Shown here: positions 1 through 12,829 of the stretch, piece after piece
How positions within the stretch are numbered: the stretch's first letter is position 1
Layout of the letters: each line of letters starts with the position of its first letter
NCBI GenBank assembly: GCA_016748015.1
Contig: JAAOMT010000319.1
Location: 19,778 to 83,777, forward strand
Direction of reading: 5' to 3'
From: Geosiphon pyriformis
Taxonomy: Eukaryota; Glomeromycota; Glomeromycetes; Archaeosporales; Geosiphonaceae
DNA: 64,000 nt
Program-made: the position numbers and the translations under genes
The notes under the pieces: model-generated
Database searches by the model: none
Told to the model about the DNA's origin: nothing
What the model saw: only the letters and a program-made list of their open reading frames with translations

Positions 1-286
1 TTATGGAGTTTTATAACATGTTTATTTTTTTTGCTATCTATTATAAAAATCAGTTCACTGATGGATAATCGAGATAACGAGATTAAAAGGTAAAGAGATG
101 AAGTATCTCAGTTCTTAATTATTAAACAAATTTGATTGGAATCGCATTTTTAACACTTTTTTGATTCTCGGTTTTTGATATCGTCCGAATTAGAAATTGG
201 TAAGTAGTTTTTGTTGAAAACTTTAATGAACATGAACTTTGAAATTGAGAGTCTAGAATAATATCACGTTTAACTCTTTGCAATGA

Positions 287-344
<58 letters not shown>

Positions 345-1980
345 TAATAATAATGTAATAATAAAATAATAATAATGTAATAATTTTTGAAAAATGAGCT
401 TTAATTCCACATACAAACAATTTAATATTCTGTAAAAATGTTGCAGGACCAAGAATTAAAAAAAATTCAATTTTTTAGAAAATGTACAACAAAGGATCAA
501 TAATTATCTGTATTACAATTATAACATTCAAAACTCAAGATAGGTTATTATCAAAAAAATAATAGTCTTATTGATTTGAAGAGTTCAAAAATTTTTAATC
601 ATGAATTTAAAAAAACAAAGATACAAATTTAACTAAGCTTTTCTTCACGGTAAAAAATAATTTAATACAATTCATTAGAAATTTGATTTAAAAAGTTACA
701 ATACTTTTTAGTATGTGTGGAAGGTGACTAATAAAACGATACAAAATATTCTCTTATATATCAAAATACTTGAACTGATGATACTCGCATCAAAACCTTT
801 TCATAATTTTATGTTTGGTGACCAATTAAAGGCAATATCATAAAATCTAGAAAATTCTAGACCACATAAAGTATCCTCATCTCTCAAATTGGAAACCCCC
901 CCCCCCCAAGATTGTTTATAGAAATTTTTATAGTAAAAGAAATGGTTAATGACTAGTTACGCATAATTCATCTTTAAATAAATTTTATTTGACAGTTTCA
1001 AAGAAAGAAAAATATTAATGCACAATGACAACTTGACAACCAATGTTTTCAATTCGAAATTCCAACTTTCAATGCTATTAAAAGCTCTAGAACTTTGTTG
1101 AAAAAATAAATACAGTTAAACTTTTCCGAAATGGATATATAATTGGCATTATTATCATTGTCAATGAGTCAAATGCATATTGATTAATTCGCTAACCGAA
1201 TTTAAAAGCGGGTCAATCTCGTTATTATAATACCCCCGATTGTATCTTAGTAAGATGTTGCAAAAAAACCTCACAGATTTTCAGTGTCACACGAGAATCT
1301 AAACGTCTTTAATGTGCTCTAAAGATCGACGTTAAGATTTACGCGAGATTAATATATGAACCTATTATATGCGTGATAAGAAGTTACTCTAATCTAATAT
1401 GATTACCTTTGCATGATATCACACACTCTATTAATAATACGTTGCCATGTAAGGCAACAAGGTTGCTATCTTGACCTTTTCAAAAAAACAAAAACAAATA
1501 TAGGATGTCGCTCCGGAATTGGTTCAGACTAATCAACTCTTTTGGCGACCGAGGAAGCACCAACTGTCCCTGCATTATCAAATAGGAGAAAAAAAGAATT
1601 TTAAAACTTTGTTCTTTGGCATTCAATTTTTTATTCCTCTCATGTAATAATAATCATAATATATTATTATTATTACAATTGATATCAAGTTTATATAAAA
1701 CCTGGACGATATTCAATTATCTAAATAATATTTGTCAATATTACCTTTTTTTACCTCTCTTTAAAAAGGGTCCACCCTTATCTAATGCCAAAATTACTTA
1801 TGGGAATGATAATCCCTAAAGAGGTTTTTATCGAACTAGTCCTTTTAACAACTCAAACCAAGTCTTTCATTTATTCTTTTCTTGTGTCCTTTTTTGGTCT
1901 TTGTATTTGAACTTTTTTTTTAATCATCGGTTCATCCCATTTATTTTTTCCATTTTTGAAAATAATAACTAATCATAATA
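1..1980. other. gene-free upstream stretch
   Basis: No convincing coding region. Open frames here are short and driven by microsatellite sequence. The stretch holds an (ATA)n tract near 288-341, a run of C near 896-907 and a small inverted repeat, GTTGCC/GGCAAC, near 1441-1457. The last 300 bases are probably the promoter and leader of the methyltransferase gene that follows. Confidence 0.6.
288..341. repeat. (ATA)n microsatellite
   Basis: An almost perfect ATA trinucleotide run, followed by a degenerate AATAATAATGT continuation to about 380. The poly-Tyr open frame on the minus strand is only this repeat read as codons. Confidence 0.9.
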
Positions 1981-1982
1981 GT

Positions 1983-1983
<1 letters not shown>

Positions 1984-2027
<44 letters not shown>
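1984..2027. repeat. (ATC)n microsatellite in gene leader
   Basis: A perfect ATC run of about 14 units ending some 25 bases before the ATG of the methyltransferase. It is read as poly-His in one frame, but that frame has no other coding character, so I treat it as part of the 5' leader. Confidence 0.85.
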
Positions 2028-2053
2028 AATAATAACAATAATATTATTAATCA

Positions 2054-3455
2054 ATGGGAAACTGCTTCAAGAGACCATCATCTTCATCGTCAGCGTCATC
2101 TCCATCACCATCCCCATCACCATCACAACACACTGAACTATCAGCTACAACTTCACATACTCATCTAAATTCATCTTCATTTTCAAATTTAATGACTGAT
2201 TCAATATTTTCAAAATTTTATGATTCAATTAAAACACCAACCACCTCAACCACACCTAAAAATACGAATTGCAATCATTCTCCTGATATTTGTGAGCATT
2301 CTTTTATCATTAATGGCCCAAGTGCTTGTTCTAATTTCCCCTCCTCAAAATATACACATCAACAAATGATTCCATTGGGAAAAATACAAGAGGGAAAGTT
2401 TCTAAATGATGACGATAGGTTTGAAAAACAACATGCTTTTTATCATTATACGTGGCAAGCAAATTTTTTGGCTCCAGTTCATGATCAGTTGAGATTAAGT
2501 AACTCTAGAGTATTAGATATAGGGTAAGAAATAGCAAGTTGAAATTGGGATTTATAATGGAACCTGAAAAAATATTTTACAAAGCTAAAAAGCTAACAAT
2601 TTAATTTCTATTATGATTTTTTTTTCATGATTCTTCTTCACATTAGATGCTCAACGGGAGAATGGGTACTTGACGTTGCCCGAAAATTTCCATGGACAAA
2701 CGTATGGGGCATCGATTCTTCATCCGTATTTCCAAACTCCACACCACTGAATGCCACATTTTTACATTGGAATATACTCGACGGATTACCCATTGTTGAA
2801 AACATTTTTAATCTCGTACATGCCCGTTGTTTATCCTCTTCTTTTACAGAAACTGAATGGGAAAAGCAAGTAATCAAAGAGATGGTACGAGTTACGAAAC
2901 CTGGAGGCTGGATTAGTTTAATGGAGGTTGATGGAGTGTACCTCAATGAAGGTCCGGTTACGGCGAAATTGACGGGTGGAAGTGAGTTTGATAATTTGTG
3001 ACTCTATATCATCCCATTATTGATTGATTGATTAAATAAATAAATTTAAAATGCTAATCATTTCGAAATTTCATTCATCATCATCCACAGTGCGATCATT
3101 ATTACTTGAAAAACAAATAATTCCGGTGATCCTCCCGTTACAACAGCGACTTTTAAAATCATTCCCACAACTCACCGATATCCAAACATATGAGAAATTT
3201 CCACCATTAGGAAGTAGAGCAGGTCGAGCTGGGGTGATCGCATCCAATGAATTTGAAAAAACATTTTATGATTTATCCAAAGATTTAGCGACGTTTTTGA
3301 AAATAACAGAAGAGGAATACCAATTGCTGGTGAAAAAAAGTTTAAAAGAGTTTAACGAGTATAAAACTTGCGCCAGGCATACAAGAATTTTGGCAAGAAA
3401 AAAGCAAATGGATGTAAATATTGAAGGTGATGACAAAGGTTGCAGCAGAATTTGA
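2054..3455 (+). CDS. SAM-dependent methyltransferase, copy A (3 exons)
   Basis: Predicted class I S-adenosylmethionine-dependent methyltransferase; substrate unknown. Exons 2054-2523, 2647-2981 and 3091-3455 join in frame to 389 residues. Intron 1 (GTAAGA...TTAG) cuts the SAM-binding motif LDIG/CSTGEW at phase 2, so the motif exists only after splicing; intron 2 (GTGAGT...ACAG) is phase 1. Acidic loop WGIDSS and the late motif KPGGWISLMEVDG are present. The first 80 residues are a Ser/Pro/Thr-rich disordered tail. The ATG is chosen because it gives MGNCFKR, matching the MG-x-C start of the downstream paralogue; Gly2 and Cys4 suggest possible acylation (inference). The nearest neighbour, copy B, lies 1.85 kb downstream on the same strand, evidently a tandem duplicate. 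Confidence 0.85.
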
Positions 3456-5307
3456 ATTTTATTAGACAAGTGTGAATTAGATTTTGAAAAATAAACAAAT
3501 ATTTACATGATGATCACCCAAAGAAATTCTTCAATTGTGGTGCAACCAAATTCTCATTCTAGAAATACGTTGAAAATCGACTGTTTTTCTTTTCAAAAGA
3601 TTTGTCAAAAATTTTAATGGTGATAAAATTGATTCTAAATATCTTTCATTTAATCCTATATATTTAAACCTGTATTAATGTTAATCTTTCCTAAATCTAA
3701 AATTATCTTTAAATGTACTTTAAACCATTTAACAGATCTTTAATTTTCTAAAAAGATTTCCAATTTTATCTCAGTAAATTCGAATTCATTTCATTCCCTG
3801 ATGATGAATCAAATAAAAATAATCAGCTTTTTGAAAAATCAAAGCGTACAACATCTGATAAAATTTGGTTAAATTTCCGCACTGTTCAGTACACTGGGTA
3901 CCAGGTATATTATGAGGACCTCCTGTTTAAGTGTTTTTAATTTAGAAATGGTTTGCTAACGAAAATACTAAAAAACGTAGAATTTTTTGTTAACATTGTA
4001 GTATACACACAAACGAATGTTGTGCAATTTGGGTCATTTGACTCATGAATTAAGAAATTTGTCTGTGTGCATAAATATTAGGGTTATTTTTCAATTACAC
4101 GAGATTTTACTAATGGAGTATCAATTTACGATATTTTTTTTTTTTTTGAATTTGTGGCAAAGATTATATCAAAGTGTTACTTACTACAACAGCTTATGTC
4201 ATCAAAAGAATTAGTGATAATCTAAACATATACTGAGATTGCATCCCCTTTTTTTAAATGAAAAAAATTTAGTCAGCAGATTTAATGTAATTTTGTGAAC
4301 TTGAAAATTTGCAAATTTCCCCGAGTTTCCACCACAAATAACATCATTTCAAAGATTTGAAAAACATACGATCTTGTATACATCTTGAAATTCGTAATCA
4401 AATAAAATTTTCACTTAATTAACACAAAAATATAAATGTATAAAGTTTCTTAGCCTTTTAGTTCAATTACAAAATTTACCGAAACAGGTCTAGATCCTGA
4501 TTTTTGAAAATAAAGTAATGGCTTCCACTCACTCTCACGTTTGAGAACGAAAAATTAAAAATTCCTCACACTTTTATGCTATCATATTTGTAATATTAAA
4601 ATACATAAATGATAATTAATCCCAATCAAACGCTTTCTCAAACGATTTCTCAAATAATTGTAAAGGCTTATGTCGTGCAACCAGCGAAATTCCTGTGACC
4701 GTGCGTCAATCAAATGAAAAAATGGAAATCCTCTCAAATAGAATCGATGACATTTAACACACACACAGAAAGTCTAATGTCACTCAACAGCGCCAAAAAT
4801 TCAAAATCAAAAATAAATTTGATTCCAGAAAATTAATCGTCAATTTTCAAATCAAGGATTCGAAGCCTCAATTTTACTTATGTGAATGTTCATAGGTTTT
4901 ACTATTTTTCGAGCATTTCGGAAAAAAAAATGAAAATCACCTTTGATAAAAGTCATACAAAATAACTACTCTTATGCATAGTAAAGCAGGGAAAATTGAA
5001 AATCTTTTCCAAATTAACCTAATTGTGAAAGTTAGCTGTTTTATAAAATGGAAAATCTTGATTTTTTTAACCCTTATCGAAGGTTGAATGACCTCTGTTT
5101 TTTAAATCTCCTTTACTTTATTCTTCTCGTGAAGTTATTTAATATTAAGCTTCAATGTAAAAAGACAAGATTTTCAATAAATATTCATTTCAAATTAGAA
5201 ATACAATCTCTAAAGCTTTCTTATCCCTTCCTCACTTCTCCCTGCCTGCCTATCTACGACATTCCTTTTAGGGGACTCTCATTACCCGCAAAACTTTCTT
5301 TTTTAGA
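3456..5307. other. intergenic stretch between the paralogues
   Basis: A+T-rich, with no gene I can support. Open frames (for example 4017-4214 and 5048-5323) lack family resemblance. The last 100 bases, pyrimidine-rich (TTCCTCACTTCTCCCTGCC), probably hold the promoter and leader of copy B. Confidence 0.55.
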
Positions 5308-6507
5308 ATGGGAACATGTCTAACCAAGAATGATGACCTAAACTCTGAGCCCCGTTCAATTGATAACTTGATGGCATTATCATCTTCTTCACTGGTGACA
5401 CCATACAAAAATGGTCCAGAAGTCGCGATGTCTCGTTCCCAAAGTATCATTGAACATTCGTTTATTCTCAATGGCTCAAACTTGTATCATCAAAAAATCC
5501 AAAATGAAATCACGAATTTCGGTATAAAAATAAAAAAAGAGAGATTTGAAAAGCAAAATGCTTGGTTACAATATATCTGGCAAGCGAATTTCCTGGCTCC
5601 AGTTGAAGATCAGTTAATGTATGGCAGCGCTAGAGTTTTGGATTTGGGGTAAATAATTTTAAAATAATAAATTCCCAAATTGGGTTGAAACAAAACTTTT
5701 TAATATTTGGGTTTAAATCGTTAGATCTTAAAATAAGATTTAGATTTAAATTCTCACATATCTTTATTTGAAGTTGTATCACTGGAGAATGGGTATTAGA
5801 AGTTGCCAAATCCTACCCTTGGGCAAATGTGTATGGCATTGATACAGCGCCAGTATTTCCTTCCGTTTCCCCCTTAAACGCTACCTTTCTACAATACAAT
5901 ATCCTTGAAGGGCTGCCGATTGCCATCAATACATTTAACCTTGTACACGCACGATGCTTAACGTTCACATATAGCCAAAAGGATTGGAAACGAAAAGTGA
6001 TGAAGGAAATTATAAGAATTACTAAATCTGGTGGTTGGATCAGTTTGATGGAAATCGAGATAAAATATCAGAATGAAGGACCGGTGACGACACGATTGAC
6101 TGATGCAAGTGAGTAATCAAAATTGATCAATTAAACCTTTATTAAATTAAATATTTCTGTAATAATTCATCAAATCTAAAAATTGATCAGCACGAGAAGT
6201 CTTAAGGCAAAAAGGTTTCTCATCAACAATATCCACGCTACAAGAATATCTACTCCGTGAATGTGACTTACTAGAAGATATTCAAACCCACGAAAGATTT
6301 CCATCAGTTGGGAGTTGGGCAGGAAGAGCAGGGATTATTGCCGCGCATGAATTTGTACAAACAATGCGAATATTACAATCAGATTTATCGTTTTTTTTAG
6401 GGATTAACTCAGACGAGTTTAGCTCAATGCTTCAGATCTGTTTAAAAGAGTTTACCGAGTTTAAAACTACTGGAAGGGTTGTTAAGGTCCTTGCCAGAAA
6501 GAAATGA
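5308..6507 (+). CDS. SAM-dependent methyltransferase, copy B (3 exons)
   Basis: Paralogue of the upstream methyltransferase. Exons 5308-5648, 5774-6108 and 6191-6507 give 330 residues. Intron positions and phases match copy A exactly and exon 2 has the same length (335 nt). SAM motif LDLG/CITGEW spans intron 1; YGIDTAP is the acidic loop and KSGGWISLMEIE replaces the usual KPGGW motif (Pro to Ser). The N-terminal tail is about 60 residues shorter than in A. It begins MGTCLTK, a strong N-myristoylation pattern (Gly2, Thr6, Lys7) with Cys4 available for palmitoylation. The C-terminal part (ECDLLEDIQTHERFP, then GRAGII) is well conserved with A. Probable soluble or membrane-tethered enzyme; substrate cannot be inferred. 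Confidence 0.85.
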
Positions 6508-9347
6508 ATCATGAATTGAAAATTCTTTAATTTGATACACGGTTTCAAAATTTTAATTTTAAAATTCATATAACCTTTACATTTTTTTGCACTTTATGCA
6601 GATTCACCTACAAGCTTATGTTTTATTTATTTATTTAGGATCATGCACTTAAGAAATTTTATTAAGCTTTTATTTTAGCAGCCAAGTTCAAAGAACAAGA
6701 TTTTACCCCAGATTTTTTCGTCAACTTGTGATGAATACCAATCTTTCTTTTCGCAAGAGATCACATCTATTTTTGATTGATTGTTGTGAACAGGAAATTT
6801 TTTTTATAAAACTTTATATTTTTATATTTTTAAATTGTTCTAAAAATGAGAATATATCTGACTTTAATATTTATTGTAAATAAAATTAGACCGAAGATTA
6901 TTAATATTAAATTAAATAAAGAAAGCCTTTGATGACAGCTTTAATAAAAAGAACGAATTGACTCAGTTTATCAGAACAATTGTTGTTTGGGTTTCAAAAC
7001 ATAATATTGAAAATCCAAATCCATTTGATGCATTAAATACATCAATCCAATTTCTTGGTAAATGCGCAATTAAATATATATTACTGCCATTTCAATTACC
7101 AAAAAATAAATAAAAAAATAAATTGAGGAGCACAGCAGTTTTTGCTAATAGTTTTTATGCCCATATATAAAATGAATATTAAATTTAAAGGGTAAATTTT
7201 AAAAAAATTTTTGTTATTTTATCCACAGCATATTTAATAAGAGATAATATATGATAAAAAAACTTTTGTTAATTTCGAAATTGTGATAAAATATTAATTG
7301 TATTTCTAAAATTATTTCATTCTTTAATAAAACCTGTTTTTTGTTTTTTTTAACTATGAAGTTTTGCTAATATTTGCTAAATTTTAATTAATTAAAATAT
7401 AAAATTTCAAAGTATTTTAATAATGTTTCAACTTTAACAACAATAATAAATATATTTTTTTATAATTATTATTTTTCAACTCATAAATTTTATTGTTTTA
7501 TATTTTTAATAAATTATTTACATAAATATAAAAATTTGATAAAATAACTACGTATTTTTAATATATTTATAATACCTAACCAATTTTTAGTAACATTTTA
7601 TTAAAATAAAAAACAGCAGTAGTTTTAATAATGGTATAATTAAAAGTAATAATAATTAACCAAAAATTATAATAATAGTATAATTACAAAATAGTAAAAG
7701 AAAATTTAATAAAATGTATTTATAATAATTATTATAAAACAAATATACCAAAATATTTCGGAACTATAGAAACTCAAGGTTCCAACAATTTTAACTGGTA
7801 TTACTATAAAAAATTTAGATATTATGTAGAGAGTATCCAATCTATTAACACAATTAATATTTATTTATTAAAAAATAATTTATAATAAACCCAACCCAAA
7901 TTAATTTAATAATTAATATTCAAAGACCAAATAATTAAGATGATAGTATTCAAAATAAAAAAATTCTGGTCAACAAATATACTAATAGTCCGAGCTTTTA
8001 ACTATTTAAAATATCCATAATAAAAAACAGTCATGAAATGGAGACATTCCTATTGTCAAATTATATATATTAAGATAAAACTATCAATATCATCAGCATT
8101 TTTAATTAAATCAAATTAAAACTAATAATAATAATAATCCAAATTGCCATTTTTCTATACATTATTAGACGGATATATAGATTGAATACTTAATTATTTT
8201 ATCAACTTTATTGCTGCTTGAAAAGTCGTAATAAGATTCAAAAAATATAAAACAATATGTATTATAGTAATTTATTTTATTGCTTAGAATTTTTTTTTAA
8301 CATAATTAATATTTATTGCAATCATAAAAGATAAAAGATAAGTATAGATAAAATGTAAATATGTTATTATAAGAATTTTGATAAAATAAAAATTTTATTT
8401 TGTAATTACATTATTTTTTTAGTTAATCTTATTCCAGTAATTCTGTTCAACTTGGATGTAAATACAGTTCAGATAATTTATATGATTTTTAATAAGTAAA
8501 AGTCTTCAAAATTTTCTAATAGTATTAAAAATTTCTTGATTCCAATAATTTTTCTTTAGCTATTTTTTGTACAGTATTATAATTAATATTCAAAGCAAAA
8601 ACTTTTTGCCATCAATGGTAAATTTTTTTAAAAACTTAATATTTTTCAAATAAGCTCAATATTAATATTTTTGATTTTAATTGTTTTGGTATTTTTTTAT
8701 ATTTTTTGTTTGTAAAAGAAAAAAAGTTGTTGGTTTAATCAATTTAATATATTTTGATTTAGTACACTTATTTTTGTTTTTATTTACTACTTTTGTTATT
8801 ATTTACAGAATTTTTATTGTTTAATTAATGTTTGTTTTTAATTTAATTTACTTTTTAAATAAAGTAAATATTCTAAAAAAATATTAAATTAATATTAAAA
8901 TATTTTATTTAATTGTGATATTAATGTTAAAAATATATAGAGTAAAAATAATTTAATAAAATTGAAAATAACAATTATATTATTTAATAATAATAGCTTT
9001 ATTATCTAAATAGTAAATTTATAATAATATATAAAACATTTGAAATGTTATTAATACAAACCAAACATATATTAGTGTTCTCTTTTTCAAACTATAATAA
9101 ATACACAAAATATTATAATTACTATTGAAAATATCAAATGTGAATTAAAATACATTAAAACTAAACATAAAAAATGTGTAAAACAGTTAAAAAAGAGAGA
9201 TAGCTTGAGTAAATTAAAAATAAAAATTAAAAAAAGAATTGGTAAATAAAAGAAAAAAAACTAAAAGAAAAAATACAGGATTTAAATACAAAATTTAAAA
9301 GATAAATTGATAGAAATATATAAGACAGATAGTTATATTATAATTTA
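6508..9347. other. A+T-rich gene-poor block
   Basis: Extremely A+T-rich sequence with no open frame of note on either strand. Runs of A/T are broken by scattered short words, which looks like a heavily decayed repeat rather than simple sequence. It ends at the TA target site of the Tc1/mariner element. Confidence 0.6.
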
Positions 9348-10621
9348 CAGTCTGGTAAGAAAAAAATTGGAAATATAAAAATAATTACTATGGCTTAACT
9401 AATGTACCAAATTACATAAAACAACTTTTATTAGAAAGTCAAATACCATATAATTTTATTAAAAAAAATTAATAGGAAATTCTTTCACCATTTGTCTCAA
9501 TTATCATTTCACAACGCTGCCTGATTGATCCTACTAAACCAATTAAGGTAGATTCAGGAATATCTTGCCACTCTTCCCCTATAAATCTCTCTAATTCATT
9601 ACGATTTTGAGGCATTCTTTTTTCTACATTCTTTTTAACAATAGCCCAAAGGTTTTCTATTGGGTTTAAGTCGGGACTATTAGATGGCCACCCCAACAAA
9701 TCAATTGTATTCTCAGCAATAAATCTTTGGCAAGCTTGCTAGTATGCTTGGGGTCATTATCTTATTGGAAATGCCAATATCCCCCAGCATTGCTCTAATT
9801 TCAAGTAAGTGGTTACGAAGAATATCTATATAAAATTGAGCATTCATTATTTGAACAAAACAAAATAAACTAGTCTTTCCTTTTTCGTAGAAACCCCCCC
9901 CTCCCCACGCGAGAATTTTTGTTCGATCTTTAGGCATAGAACGAATTGGTCGAGTACCTTTATGCCAACGTTTTACCGTGTTTTGAAAAAGTTGAAAAGA
10001 CGTTTCGTCAGTAAAAACTGTTCTTTTCCAATCGTCGTTCAGGTGTTTTTTGGCCCATTCTACACGTTTTCGCTTATGCTCTTCGGTCAGCATTGGAGTT
10101 GCTCTAGGAAGACTTTTTTTATAATTAAGGTTGGATAAATGGTTTTGAATAGTAACATGAGAAACATTTATTCCCTTCTTAGCCAACTTTATTGCTAAAT
10201 ATCTAGACGAAACTGAGGAATCTCTACAATTAATCTGCCCTAATACTTTCGAAGAATTTCCCATAATCTTTCTTGGCCGACCATTACCACTCGCATGCTT
10301 TATTGTTTGAGTTTTTCGAGGATATTATAGATTGTAGAAAGGGGTATATTCGTTTTATTCTGTATTTCTTTCGCCTTTCGTATTCCTTGCTTCCAAAAAT
10401 GTAATACGACTTGCCGTTGCGTTTCTTGCTTTGAAGTCGGCATTTAAAAGACAAGTTTTAAAAAAAACTATTAGTTAATACGCGAGAAAATGTTTTTAGA
10501 GCTCAGCCACTTATCTAATATTCTGTTTCCATTTTTACCCTCACAAAACTTACAAAAATAGTTAAACCAAATGCAATCTTAGTAGATTCATATTTTTCCA
10601 ATTTTTTTTTTTACCAGACTG
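9348..10621 (-). mobile_element. Tc1/mariner element with both inverted repeats
   Basis: A 1274-bp element bounded by TA dinucleotides (9346-9347 and 10622-10623), the expected target duplication. The left end CAGTCTGGTAAG, an A run, then ATTGGAAA, is matched by the reverse complement of the right end, CAGTCTGGTAAA, an A run, then ATTGGAAA; the imperfect terminal repeat is about 30 bp. It carries a single minus-strand transposase reading region with several breaks, so the copy is not autonomous, but its ends could be mobilised in trans by a related transposase. It lies in an A+T-rich gene desert. Confidence 0.85.
9469..10443 (-). pseudogene. broken Tc1/mariner transposase
   Basis: Starts with ATG at 10443 (MPTSKQETQRQ, helix-turn-helix region). 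Catalytic signatures are visible in separate frames: first Asp in VFTDETSF, second in DNDPKHTS and the Glu in SPDLNPIENLW, the Tc1 DD34E pattern. Breaks seen: a frameshift near 10295 after the HTH, another near 9770, an in-frame TAA at 9762-9764 just before the second Asp where a Gln codon (CAA) is usual, and a frameshift near 9720. The middle piece (9713-10264) is open for 183 codons. Clearly a relic of a recent insertion, since the family motifs remain easy to read. Confidence 0.85.
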
Positions 10622-12581
10622 TAGATATCAAAATAACAAAGTATATAAATTATTATTTGAAGTAATATTTCTGTTTTTTACTTGATTATTAAAAACATAA
10701 CAAAATTTATACATGAACAAAATAAAAACCATACAACTTAAAATAATAAAAATAGTAATAACTTTATAATATAGAGTATTATTATGGTTCAAAAAATTAG
10801 TAAAAATTATAAATAGTAAAAATTATTTAATTATAATATAACACAGTAATAATCTTAGAAAGATAATAATTTATATAACAGTAATTATCAAATAATGATA
10901 ACAACAAGCACTATTTTGTAATAACAGCAAACATCATAATATAATAATAGCAAATATTATTTAAAAATATCAAAAATAGAGTATTACAATATATTATTTT
11001 GTACAACTACAAACATGTATATATATAATAATTTTAATATTGAAAAAAATATTTTCCATTTTTTACTTTTTAATAACATCTAAATAAATTTTTAATTAAT
11101 TAAAAGAAATAACAATATAATTTTGAAAACTAAATTATTGTGCAAATCTATTAAAAAACTCACTTGCATTTATTTATTGAAAAAATAATTTCTAATCAAG
11201 ATTATTCATTTTTTTTTATTAATTAATTAAAAGCTTTATTATTTAGAATTAAAAAAAAAACACTCAAAACAATAACATTCTGTGTTTTTAGATTAAAAAA
11301 AACACTTTAGACAATTGGAAGAAAATATATTTTAACCATTTCTTTACAAGACAAAATATGATCTTATTAATTTAATTTGTACTATATATGTTATAATACA
11401 TTTTTAAGTTAATAATTTTCTAAAGTTGTTATTTAATGAGACAAAATTTAGAGTTTTTAAAAAGAATATAATCAAGATAATGTATAAAAAAATTTTTATT
11501 ACAAAATAGATAATAAAAATTATAATAGTTTTAAAAAAGCAATTGTTTAAATTATTAATTAGATAAAAATAATAAATAGATTAAAGATATTATGGAAATA
11601 ATATGAAGTTAAATAATAAATAATGAATTATAACTAAATTAATAACTTATTGATTAAGCAAATAAACCAATAGGTTAATTGGCTAAAACATAATTTTATT
11701 TTTTATACCTCTAAAATCTTTGTTTTTGATAATTAAAAACAATTTCCAATTGAATTATAACTTTGAAAAAAATTAAAATTAAATAATTATATTATTCATA
11801 ATAGTTTTTCAAAAATATGAAGTAGCATATAATTCAGTTATTTAATTTATTGTTTAAAAAACTCTTAAAATAATTTACATTCATTGAAAATTATATGTCC
11901 TTTTAATGAGCCAAAAATGAACGAGTTTTCAAACTATTCACTTCTAGAATTTGAGCTCCATACTATTTTGATTGGGTAGGATAGCAGGTTTATGTGCAAT
12001 GACGAACCACAGTAACAGAACGCCAATTATTAACGATGTGCTGTAATCGAGAAAATGTATCTGTATCAATTTCGGCACACAAAAAAGCTCAGCGTGTCAA
12101 ACAGACTTGATAAGAATTTAGACGTTATTTAAAAAAGTTAAAATAGTTTAAAAGAATTTTCTAGCCATAATAAAAATACGATAAAAAGTTTTGATGTTAA
12201 ATATTTAAAAATTATATATATATTGATATTTTATTGCCTGATTGATTTTATTTCATTTCTTTTTCAAAAATAAATAAATTAATTACTATTAGCCTAAAAA
12301 TATTTTGAAAAGGGTAAAATTAACATCAATAAAAACAGTTTTATGCTTAAATGGCTTAATTATTTAACAAAAATTAAAATATTGTTTAATTTCAAAAAGG
12401 TTATAAATACATCGGGTATTCACTTGGTAAAATTTCAAAATAAATTAATTATTTAACCATTGAAATATTGTTAAGCATAGAAGAAATTATATATAGTAAA
12501 AACCTTAAAATTATCAGATCAATAAAACAAAGGAGAGTGATCTGGGGTATTGAATATTTTAACAGAATTTTTCCAAAATGG
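10622..12581. other. A+T-rich gene-poor block
   Basis: Continuation of the A+T desert on the other side of the transposon. No open frame, RNA gene or repeat structure that I can support, apart from short slippage runs. Near 11930-12070 the sequence is less biased but still has no coding frame. Confidence 0.55.
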
Positions 12582-12789
12582 TCAAATATATGAAGCTACT
12601 TGAGTTTCTTCAGTTTTTTCGAAATTTTGATTGATTGGTGCTAAGGTTTGATTGGGTGATGATGAGAAGTTATTTTTATTTTTGGACCCTTCATTCAAAA
12701 AGAATTGAATTGAATTCGTGAATCTGAAATATTTTATTTAAGATGGTCAAGGTAGAACTTGTTAAAACTATTGAATCAAGTAAAGAGGA

Positions 12790-12829
<40 letters not shown>

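Noticed and set aside
1956-2168. Open frame with a poly-His run
   Set aside because: It is the (ATC)n microsatellite and the Ser-rich methyltransferase N-terminus read in another frame.
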